DNA of 5,186 nucleotides from NCBI GenBank assembly GCA_965661355.1, contig CBFIDI010000073.1, forward strand, positions 1-5,186, read 5' to 3'. Source of the DNA: CAMCFD01 sp965661355 (GTDB taxonomy: Bacteria; Pseudomonadota; Alphaproteobacteria; Rickettsiales; UBA1997). The notes under the pieces were generated by a model. That model had not been told where the DNA came from, did no database searches, and saw nothing but the letters and a program-made list of their open reading frames with translations. Positions 1-5,186 of the stretch are shown one piece after another. Every line of letters starts with the position of its first letter. Positions within the stretch are counted from its first letter, which is position 1. The position numbers and the translations under genes are program-made.

Positions 1-199
1 AAAGATAGAAAATTATATTAACTAGGTAAAATAATCTAAATTATTACAAAATAAAGAATCGTCTGATAAAATTTTTAGCAGCGCAAAAAAGCGCAAAATA
101 ATATTCATCAAAAAAAGATAATTTTATTGCAGTTAATAAAAAAAGATGTTATTCTTTTGTCGAGAAAATAGCAATATTTTAAAATTAAGTTAAAGTAAA
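1..199. other. Gene-free leader upstream of nuoF
   Basis: This very A/T-rich stretch has no open frame that could be a gene: the frames entering from the left edge hit stops within the first 25 bases, so at most a few C-terminal codons of an upstream gene could lie here. It contains a small GCGC-A6-GCGC symmetric motif at 81-94 and two promoter-like arrangements, the better at 157-185. No nuoE-like coding sequence is seen before nuoF, so nuoF is not directly behind its usual partner gene within this window. Confidence 0.6.
157..185 (+). promoter_or_regulatory. Candidate sigma-70 promoter for nuoF-ispDF
   Basis: TTGTCG (157-162) and TAAAAT (180-185) are separated by exactly 17 bp and match 9 of 12 consensus positions. 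Transcription would start near 192, leaving a leader of only about 8 nt before the nuoF ATG at 200. A weaker alternative is TTGCAG (127-132), 17 bp, TATTCT (150-155), which would give a more usual leader of about 38 nt. In DNA this A/T-rich such matches also arise by chance, so neither is certain. The sequence before the ATG (AAAG) is only a weak Shine-Dalgarno. Confidence 0.4.
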
Positions 200-1480
200 A
201 TGCTCAAGCAAGAAGATAAAATTTTTACCAATTTATATGGCGAACAACCGGCCGCTCTGGAATATGCAAAAAAAAGAGGAGACTGGAACAAGACCAAAGA
301 TTTTTTGGAGCAAGACACAAATTGGCTGATCGATCAAATTAAATCATCATCTCTTCGAGGTCGTGGCGGCGCTGGATTTCCAACTGGTATGAAATGGTCA
401 TTTGTACCCAAAAAAGACAACCCTAATGAAGGTAAGCCTCATTATTTAGTGGTTAACGCCGACGAGTCCGAACCAGGAACTTGCAAAGACCGCGATATTA
501 TGCGCAACGATCCTCATAAATTAATTGAGGGCTGCCTTATAGCCAGCAGGGCAATAAACGCTCAGACTTGCTATATATACATTCGCGGCGAATATTACAA
601 CGAAGCCGTCGCCTTGCAAAAAGCAATTGACGAAGCCTATGAAGATGGTTTAATTGGAAAAAATTCATGCAAATCGGGCTGGCATCTCGATATTTATGTC
701 CATCGCGGCGCTGGCGCCTATATTTGTGGCGAAGAAACTGCGTTGCTCGAAAGTTTAGAAGGTAATAAGGGGCAACCTAGGTTAAAGCCACCATTTCCTG
801 CGCTAATCGGTCTTTATGGCTGCCCGACAGTTGTTAATAATGTCGAATCTATTGCGGTTATTCCAACTATTTTAAGGCGCGGCTTCAATTGGTTTTCGTC
901 ACTTGGCAGAAAAAACAACACGGGTACAAAAATATTTTGTATTTCTGGACATGTTAATAAGCCTTGCAATGTTGAAGAAGAAATGGGGATTCCCCTTAAA
1001 GAATTAATTGAAAAGCATGCTGGCGGTGTTCGCGGTGGCTGGGACAATCTTTTGGCGGTAATTCCGGGTGGTTCTTCGGTTCCATTGCTTAAAAAAGATG
1101 TTTGCGACACTGTGTTAATGGATTTCGATTCTCTAAAAGAAGTGGGATCGGGTCTTGGAACCGCCGGAGTCATAGTAATGGACAAGTCAACTGATATAAT
1201 TGCTGCAATTGCCAGATTATCTCATTTCTATAAACATGAATCTTGTGGCCAATGCACGCCATGTCGTGAAGGCACTGGATGGATTATGAGAATAATGGAT
1301 AGAATGATTGAAGGCAAAGCAAAAATTGAAGAAATAGACCAGCTTTACGACTTAACCAAGCAAATTGAAGGCCATACTATTTGCGCCCTTGGTGACGCTG
1401 CGGCTTGGCCAGTTCAGGGTCTTGTCAAAAATTTTAAAGACGAAATGAAGGCGAGAATAGAAAATCGTGAACTTATTTAA
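200..1480 (+). CDS. nuoF: NADH-quinone oxidoreductase subunit F (complex I 51 kDa subunit)
   Basis: NuoF is the NADH-oxidising subunit of respiratory complex I. It sits in the peripheral arm on the cytoplasmic face, binds NADH and FMN and passes electrons to iron-sulfur cluster N3. The 426-residue protein is full family length. Visible motifs are the glycine-rich nucleotide-binding segment RGRGGAGFPTGMKW (residues 53-66), VVNADESEPGTCKDR (84-98), the flavin-site segment GAGAYICGEETALLESLEG (170-188), and the 4Fe-4S ligands in ESCGQCTPC (Cys349, Cys352, Cys355) with the fourth in HTICALGD (Cys395). No key residue is missing. The start MLKQEDKIFTNLYG resembles the N-terminus I recall for Rickettsia NuoF, which supports the ATG at 200. 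nuoE and nuoG are not adjacent in view, consistent with the scattered nuo genes of Rickettsiales. The gene ends 2 bp before ispDF, implying co-transcription. Confidence 0.98.
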   Translation: MLKQEDKIFTNLYGEQPAALEYAKKRGDWNKTKDFLEQDTNWLIDQIKSSSLRGRGGAGFPTGMKWSFVPKKDNPNEGKPHYLVVNADESEPGTCKDRDIMRNDPHKLIEGCLIASRAINAQTCYIYIRGEYYNEAVALQKAIDEAYEDGLIGKNSCKSGWHLDIYVHRGAGAYICGEETALLESLEGNKGQPRLKPPFPALIGLYGCPTVVNNVESIAVIPTILRRGFNWFSSLGRKNNTGTKIFCISGHVNKPCNVEEEMGIPLKELIEKHAGGVRGGWDNLLAVIPGGSSVPLLKKDVCDTVLMDFDSLKEVGSGLGTAGVIVMDKSTDIIAAIARLSHFYKHESCGQCTPCREGTGWIMRIMDRMIEGKAKIEEIDQLYDLTKQIEGHTICALGDAAAWPVQGLVKNFKDEMKARIENRELI

Positions 1481-1482
1481 TA

Positions 1483-2676
1483 ATGTCAAAAATAATCGCG
1501 CTAATCACAGCATGCGGTCGCGGCACTAGGTTTAGCTCTGATGGAATACCTAAGCAATATCAAAAAATTGCTGGTGAGACAATTCTCAGACATTCTGTTT
1601 TGGCTTTTCTTAATCATTCAAAAATTGACGATGTAATTTGCGTTATTAATCGCGACGACCTTAAGCTTTACGAGCAAGCGGTTAGGGGGCTGGATTTAAT
1701 AAACCCAGTTTACGGCGGCAAAACCCGACAAGATTCAGTCAGAAAAGGCCTTGAGGCACTTTCTGAATTTGCGCCTGATAAAGTCCTGATACACGACGCA
1801 GTTCGACCATTTGTTTCAAAAAAAATCATCAACGGAATTTTAGAAAAGCTTCAAACTCATCCGGCGGTTATTCCGGCAGTAGCGGTTGAAGACACGATAA
1901 AAAAATACTCTGACGGAAAAATTGAGTGGACTCTTGAGCGTCAAGATTTGTGGCGCGCACAAACTCCGCAAGGCTTTCTTTTTGAAGATATAATAAATTC
2001 TCATCGCTCTTTTAAAGGCAAAAGTTTTACCGACGACTCTGCGCTAAATGAATATGCGGGGATTCCGGTCGCAATAATTCCGGGTTCGCAAAATAATTTT
2101 AAAATTACCACCAAAGAAGATCTTGAAAGGGGTAAAAATATTATATCATCTTTAAATAAAAATATTGTCGAAGAGATAAGATCTGGAATTGGTTACGATG
2201 TTCATGCTTTTCGTAAAAAAACTTCAGGCGAAAATAATTTTATTAGAATTTGCGGTGTTGATATTGAGCATAGCAAAAAAATACGCGCCCATTCTGACGG
2301 TGATGTTGGTATTCATGCGGCTATTGACGCCCTGCTTGGTGCAATATCTAAAGGCGATATCGGTGATTTGTTTCCTGATGGCGACCCTAAATATAAAGAT
2401 GCTGACTCACTAGATTTACTAAAAGAAGCAAATTATATAGTTAAAAAGAATTGTGCCAAAATAATAAATCTCGACATAACAATAATTTGTGAAGAGCCAA
2501 GAATATCAATCTTTAAGTCAGAAATGAAAAATATTTTAGCTAATACGCTAGAAATAGAGTCCTCAAGAATTAATGTCAAAGGAACAACAACTGAGAAGAT
2601 GGGCTTTTTGGGTAAAAAGCAAGGTATTGCGGCGCAGGCAATTGCCAATGTTAAAGTTTCTAAAACCTTGTCTTAG
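1483..2676 (+). CDS. ispDF: Bifunctional IspD/IspF enzyme of the MEP isoprenoid pathway
   Basis: This is a fusion of two cytosolic MEP-pathway enzymes. The N-terminal IspD half (about 1-225) joins CTP to 2-C-methyl-D-erythritol 4-phosphate. The C-terminal IspF half (about 232-393) cyclises the later diphosphate intermediate to MEcPP. IspD signatures are ACGRGTRF (10-17, with Cys where many homologues have Ala), PKQY (23-26), HDAVRP (104-109), EDT (136-138), RQDLWRAQTPQGF (153-165) and NFKITTKEDL (205-214). By alignment from memory with E. coli IspD, Arg16, Lys24, Thr138, Arg153 and Lys207 match its catalytic or CTP-binding residues. IspF signatures are GYDVHAF (237-243), AHSDGDVGIHA (269-279), GDIGDLFPDGDP (291-302) and GTTTEKMGF (367-375). 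Asp239, His241 and His278 are the expected metal ligands. Length (397) is normal for the alphaproteobacterial fusion. The ATG lies 2 bp after the nuoF stop with no good Shine-Dalgarno, so translational coupling is likely. Products feed ubiquinone and undecaprenyl-phosphate synthesis. Confidence 0.97.
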   Translation: MSKIIALITACGRGTRFSSDGIPKQYQKIAGETILRHSVLAFLNHSKIDDVICVINRDDLKLYEQAVRGLDLINPVYGGKTRQDSVRKGLEALSEFAPDKVLIHDAVRPFVSKKIINGILEKLQTHPAVIPAVAVEDTIKKYSDGKIEWTLERQDLWRAQTPQGFLFEDIINSHRSFKGKSFTDDSALNEYAGIPVAIIPGSQNNFKITTKEDLERGKNIISSLNKNIVEEIRSGIGYDVHAFRKKTSGENNFIRICGVDIEHSKKIRAHSDGDVGIHAAIDALLGAISKGDIGDLFPDGDPKYKDADSLDLLKEANYIVKKNCAKIINLDITIICEEPRISIFKSEMKNILANTLEIESSRINVKGTTTEKMGFLGKKQGIAAQAIANVKVSKTLS

Positions 2677-2705
2677 CAATATTGCGCCAACTCTTCATTG
2701 AAGGA

Positions 2706-2741
2706 CGCATGGTTAATATTCTTGTTACAATTAACTATGTG
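2706..2741 (+). terminator. Stem-loop after ispDF, possible transcript 3' end
   Basis: Beginning 29 bp past the ispDF stop, 2706-2717 can pair with 2730-2741 as a 12-bp stem with two G-U pairs and a 12-nt loop. The core is CATGGTTAAT against ATTAACTATG. There is no run of T after the stem on either strand, so it is not a classical intrinsic terminator. It could instead mark or protect the mRNA 3' end of the nuoF-ispDF transcript. That role is inferred only from its position and pairing. Confidence 0.35.
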
Positions 2742-3266
2742 GACTAAAAAAACTTCGTAAATAGAATTATAATATCAGTAATTTCACAGAAATTTTGAGA
2801 TGATTTGATTGATTAAATTTAGTGTATAAGTCGTTAAATTACAAACTCATAAAGTTTAAATATTACAATTAGAGTTTGAATTTCGTTGAAAAGAACTTTT
2901 ATTGATTGATTATTCTAAACCTTAATTACTTTACTTAAAAAGCATTTTGCAGATAATTTTGGGCATTTATTCATAAGTATTTATGTTGTTTGTGACTTAA
3001 GATTAGGTGCTAAATTCCGTCTTTTAAGATCTATAAATTTTATCTTTTTAGAAAAAATTATTATAAAATATAATTGCATAGTCTGATGTGGAGTCGAATT
3101 TTTTAATTTTTTGCTAAGATATTTATTTATATATCATTAAAGAAAGTCTTGACCTTCATTTTTGACCCATGAACCATATTAGCATTAAACAGTAATTCTT
3201 ATCTAGCATATTTAAATTCTGACTTGGGTTCAAATAAGATTGGAATCTGAAGGCGAGTCTTGGTAA

Positions 3267-3289
3267 ATCTATAAAATTATTTTATAGAT
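3267..3289 (-). terminator. Perfect 10-bp A/T-rich hairpin after rodA
   Basis: ATCTATAAAA (3267-3276) and TTTTATAGAT (3280-3289) are exact reverse complements around a 3-nt loop, 35 bp beyond the rodA stop. On the rodA strand the stem runs into only a short T-run (TTTACC), so a true intrinsic terminator is doubtful. A weak terminator, a 3'-end stabiliser or a protein-binding palindrome are all possible. Because of its symmetry it would also fold in a transcript reading through from ispDF. Confidence 0.4.
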
Positions 3290-3323
3290 GTGCAACTTGG
3301 TGTAATTTGTACAAAATTTAAAT

Positions 3324-4451
3324 TTAAGATCTAAAGCTTGTGATATCTTTGTGCAGCATTGAATTTAAAACGAATCCAAATCCTATTAGCATTGTTGCTG
3401 TAATTGTTCCGCCATAAGAAATAAAAGGCAAAGGTGCGCCAACAACGGGCAAAATTCCAGAAGTCATACCAATATTGACAAACATATGAATAAATAAAAT
3501 ATTAACAATTCCTACAACTATAAGTTTACCAAATTGATGATTTATTTTTAGTGACGATTTAATTCCTAAAAATACTATTAAAAAATATAGTAAAATTGTA
3601 AATATTGCACCAAGTAAACCTAGCTCTTCGGCTAGCATTGTAAAGATAAAGTCGGTTTGCTTTTCGGGTAAAAAATTTAGTTGGCCTTGCGTTCCATTTA
3701 AATATCCCTTGCCAAAAACTCCGCCCGAACCAATTGCAATTTTAGATTGTATAATATTATAACCACTTCCCAACGGGTCATTGTCGGGGCTTAAAACAGT
3801 TATAATTCTTTGTTTTTGGTAGTCGTAAAGTACAAAAATCCATAAAATGGGTATTGCTAAAATTGCCAATATTCCAGTTAAAATAAATTTCCAGGCTTTA
3901 ACTCCAGCCACAAATAAAACGGCGACGCCAGATAAGATTAAAATTAACGCAGTGCCTAAATCTGGTTGTTTAAAAATTAATAACGCAGGAAGGGCAATTA
4001 TTGCTAGTGGCGTAATTAAATATTTAATTCTTTTAACTTCATCAATTTCAATATCAGAGAAATATCTTGCCAAAGCTAAAACGGTGGCAACTTTCATTAT
4101 TTCCGATGGTTGAATAGTGACAAAGCCAATCCTGATCCATCTTGTTGCCCCTAGGGCTTTATGTCCAGCGACCGCAACTAGAATTAAAAGCGCAATTCCA
4201 GAAAAATAAATTAAATAACTGCTTTTATACCAAACCCTAATATCAATTATTGCAATTGCTATCATTATAATAAAAAATATTCCAAAGAATATTAGCTGTC
4301 TATATAGCCAAGGTTTTAAATTGCCTGAACCAGCTGAATAAAGCATGGCAAAGCCAATCGAACTCAATGCTGCAATTAGAAAAATCATTTTAAAGTCAAG
4401 CATTAAAACTTTCTCTTTTGTGCTGGTTTCGGTTTTATTTAAATATTGCAT
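3324..4451 (-). CDS. rodA: Peptidoglycan polymerase RodA (SEDS family), rod-shape determinant
   Basis: RodA is an inner-membrane SEDS glycosyltransferase that polymerises lipid II during cell-wall elongation, normally with a class B penicillin-binding protein (PBP2) and MreB. The 375-residue sequence is almost entirely hydrophobic, with about ten predicted membrane segments starting at residue 21. Family motifs are QPSE (114-117), KQPDLGTALI (161-170), the large loop DPLGSGYNIIQSKIAIGSGG (225-244), GKGYLNGTQGQLNFLPEKQ (247-265) leading into TDFIF (266-270), and GAPLPFISYGG (338-348). Asp267 matches the essential RodA aspartate (Asp262 in E. coli, from memory). The LPE..TDF and GTQ.QLNFLPE patterns favour RodA over FtsW. 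No mreB or PBP2 gene is adjacent in view. The ATG at 4451 has no Shine-Dalgarno and would follow a leader of only about 15 nt from the promoter at 4473-4501. Met17 (ATG at 4403-4401) is preceded by GAGA at 8-nt spacing and is a credible alternative start. Confidence 0.96.
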   Translation of the reverse strand: MQYLNKTETSTKEKVLMLDFKMIFLIAALSSIGFAMLYSAGSGNLKPWLYRQLIFFGIFFIIMIAIAIIDIRVWYKSSYLIYFSGIALLILVAVAGHKALGATRWIRIGFVTIQPSEIMKVATVLALARYFSDIEIDEVKRIKYLITPLAIIALPALLIFKQPDLGTALILILSGVAVLFVAGVKAWKFILTGILAILAIPILWIFVLYDYQKQRIITVLSPDNDPLGSGYNIIQSKIAIGSGGVFGKGYLNGTQGQLNFLPEKQTDFIFTMLAEELGLLGAIFTILLYFLIVFLGIKSSLKINHQFGKLIVVGIVNILFIHMFVNIGMTSGILPVVGAPLPFISYGGTITATMLIGFGFVLNSMLHKDITSFRS

Positions 4452-4472
4452 ATATTTTAAATTTATCTAATA

Positions 4473-4501
4473 ATTATATATCACATTTTCGACCTTAACA
4501 A
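4473..4501 (-). promoter_or_regulatory. Sigma-70-type promoter for rodA
   Basis: Read on the minus strand, TTGTTA (4501-4496) is followed after 17 bp by a perfect TATAAT (4478-4473), 10 of 12 consensus matches with ideal spacing. Transcription would begin near 4466, about 15 nt before the first rodA ATG and about 63 nt before the alternative ATG at 4403. Assignment rests on sequence match and position only. Confidence 0.55.
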
Positions 4502-4666
4502 AAACTTAATATAAGTAAAGGACTTTAAGGGTAAGTTACAGAGAAAAAGTTTTGAAGCGCTTAATCATTTGCAAAATATCATTTTACTCTTTGTGTTTCT
4601 AATTAATTAATAAAACCATAGTAAAAACTTCTTAATATCAGCTGAAATTACTCATTTTTTAGACAT

Positions 4667-4708
4667 AATTGCTAAATTATAAAGTTTAAATTATATAATT
4701 TAGCAATT
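4667..4708. repeat. 15-bp perfect inverted repeat, 12-nt spacer
   Basis: AATTGCTAAATTATA (4667-4681) and TATAATTTAGCAATT (4694-4708) are exact reverse complements with a 12-nt spacer. A T-G and an A-T pair could extend the stem outward by two. It lies upstream of both divergent genes, roughly 40 bp before the virB8 -35 box, and no T-run follows on either strand, so a terminator role is unlikely. It could be a dyad binding site for a regulator or a small palindromic element. Each arm places TTGCTA 19 bp from TATAAT, giving a symmetric promoter-like arrangement on both strands, though with over-long spacing. Confidence 0.75.
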
Positions 4709-4746
4709 GTTTAAAATAAATAAAAATTATCCTTTCATTAAACTAT

Positions 4747-4775
4747 TTTACAAATAAAATAATATTAACTAGAAT
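4747..4775 (+). promoter_or_regulatory. Sigma-70-type promoter for virB8
   Basis: TTTACA (4747-4752) and TAGAAT (4770-4775) are 17 bp apart and match 10 of 12 consensus positions. Transcription would start near 4782, leaving a leader of about 26 nt before the ATG at 4808. The leader has only a weak A-rich ribosome-binding signal (AAAAG about 15 nt before the ATG). The presence of a dedicated promoter suggests that virB8 opens its own transcription unit. Confidence 0.5.
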
Positions 4776-4807
4776 ATAACTCGATGATTAAAAAGTAAAT
4801 TCAAAAA

Positions 4808-5186
4808 ATGTTTGGCAAAAAAAATAAAAATTCTACAAACTCTAAACAGCCTGGGTCTCAAAACAAAAATTATTCTGCGCCTCAACAAAAAAGAGAGCCT
4901 ATTTCGGATAGCAAAGCGCCAAAAATCCATTCTGGTGGCAACTTATCAAAGCTAAAGCTTAAAAGTTGGTATTCAAACCGTTATCAAATAGTCGTCGTTC
5001 AGCGTAATATTTTGCTTTTACTAACCTTAATTTCAATGCTTGCAGTTAGTATTGCGGTTATTTTTGTTCGTAATATAATGTCGTCAAAATCTCTGGAGCC
5101 TTATGTTATTGAGGTTGAGAAAAAAACCGGCGTACCTGTCGTCGTAGAACAAATGACCACGCAATCTTATACTTCAGATCAAATGG
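4808..5186 (+). CDS. virB8: Type IV secretion system protein VirB8 (5' part, runs off the window)
   Basis: The open frame starts at ATG 4808 and is still open at the window edge after 126 codons, so only about the first half of the protein is visible. VirB8 is a bitopic inner-membrane protein that helps assemble the type IV secretion channel through a periplasmic NTF2-like domain. Seen here are a Lys/Asn/Ser/Gln-rich cytoplasmic tail (1-52), the segment SWYSNRYQIVVVQRN (53-67), one membrane helix (about 68-87), and the start of the periplasmic domain with SLEPYVIEVEKKTGVPVVVEQ (96-115). The W-Y-x-x-R-Y-x-x-x-V-x-Q-R-N pattern before a single helix, then a P-Y/F-V-I-x-x-x-x-x-T-G strand, fits Rickettsiales VirB8. 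TrbF-type relatives are the main alternative. The cytoplasmic tail is rather long and low in complexity. In Rickettsiales virB8 usually leads virB9-virB10-virB11-virD4, so those are expected beyond the edge. Confidence 0.85.
   Translation, partial: MFGKKNKNSTNSKQPGSQNKNYSAPQQKREPISDSKAPKIHSGGNLSKLKLKSWYSNRYQIVVVQRNILLLLTLISMLAVSIAVIFVRNIMSSKSLEPYVIEVEKKTGVPVVVEQMTTQSYTSDQM

Larger units (their letters stand above)
2677..3323. other. 647-bp gene-free A/T-rich gap between convergent genes
   Basis: The ispDF and rodA 3' ends face each other across this gap. I see no open frame of useful length, no recognisable protein remnant and no tRNA or other RNA gene on either strand. Its composition is clearly more A/T-rich than the flanking genes. 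It holds a stem-loop near each gene end (2706-2741 and 3267-3289), a GCAATATTGC palindrome overlapping the ispDF stop (2676-2685), a TTTGTACAAA palindrome (3306-3315) and a 7-bp CAAACTC/GAGTTTG inverted repeat (2842-2848 and 2872-2878, 23-nt loop). Long spacers of this sort in Rickettsiales often contain decayed genes, but no decayed gene can be named here. Confidence 0.7.
4452..4807. other. Divergent rodA/virB8 intergenic region
   Basis: This 356-bp A/T-rich region contains no supportable open frame and separates two genes read outward from it. It holds a strong-looking promoter for rodA (4473-4501), a strong-looking promoter for virB8 (4747-4775) and, between them, a 15-bp perfect inverted repeat (4667-4708). 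Apart from these I see no recognised element in it. Confidence 0.7.

Noticed and set aside
81..94. GCGC-A6-GCGC as a terminator of an upstream gene
   Set aside because: A 4-bp stem without a following T-run on the plus strand is too weak, and no upstream gene is visible.
814..1185. Minus-strand 123-codon open frame within nuoF
   Set aside because: It lies wholly opposite the conserved nuoF sequence, resembles no known protein to me and is a shadow of the real gene.
2189..2413. Plus-strand 74-codon open frame within ispDF
   Set aside because: It overlaps the conserved IspF metal-binding region in another frame and has no ribosome site or family features.
2433..2648. Minus-strand 71-codon open frame opposite the end of ispDF
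   Set aside because: It is antisense to the conserved IspF C-terminus. Its hydrophobic look comes from the A/T-rich complement.
2805..2912. Two copies of TTGATTGATTA (2805-2815 and 2902-2912)
   Set aside because: The motif is itself a simple GATT repeat and the flanks differ, so it is likely low-complexity coincidence.
3026..3049. AAGAT/ATCTT pairing followed by a few T residues, as a terminator
   Set aside because: The stem is only 5 bp with an 11-nt loop and the T-run is part of the stem. It is also far from either gene end.
3227..3235. GGTTCAAAT, like a tRNA T-loop
   Set aside because: The flanking bases cannot form the T-stem and no acceptor or anticodon arm can be placed around it.
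3847..4113. Plus-strand 88-codon open frame opposite rodA
   Set aside because: It lies opposite rodA membrane segments that are clearly coding and has no recognisable domain.

Overview
The window looks like part of the chromosome of an AT-rich, reduced-genome alphaproteobacterium, most likely an intracellular member of the Rickettsiales. The basis is the strongly A/T-biased composition (by eye, not computed), the Rickettsia-like N-terminus of NuoF, the fused IspD-IspF enzyme (common in Alphaproteobacteria), a lone nuoF outside a nuo operon, and a VirB8-type secretion gene with an A/T-rich spacer upstream. Rickettsia itself is known to lack the MEP isoprenoid pathway, so an intact ispDF argues for another lineage, for example Midichloriaceae or a related group. 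That placement is inference.

Layout: positions 1-199 are a gene-free leader with candidate promoters. nuoF (200-1480, +) and ispDF (1483-2676, +) follow, 2 bp apart, and are almost certainly one transcript. Next comes a 647-bp gene-free A/T-rich gap (2677-3323) between convergent genes, with a stem-loop about 30-35 bp beyond each stop codon. rodA (3324-4451, -) is transcribed towards that gap. A 356-bp divergent intergenic region (4452-4807) carries a well-formed promoter for each flanking gene and a 15-bp perfect inverted repeat. The window ends inside a virB8-like gene (from 4808, +), probably the first gene of a virB/virD4 cluster.

Functional links: NuoF is the NADH-oxidising subunit of respiratory complex I. 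IspDF makes isoprenoid precursors, which feed both the ubiquinone side chain (the complex I electron acceptor) and undecaprenyl phosphate (the lipid carrier for the lipid II that RodA polymerises). VirB8 is an inner-membrane scaffold of a type IV secretion system. All four genes appear intact as far as they are visible. I found no mobile element, CRISPR array, RNA gene or clearly novel system. The most unusual structures are non-coding: the inverted repeat in the rodA/virB8 divergent region and the paired stem-loops in the convergent gap.
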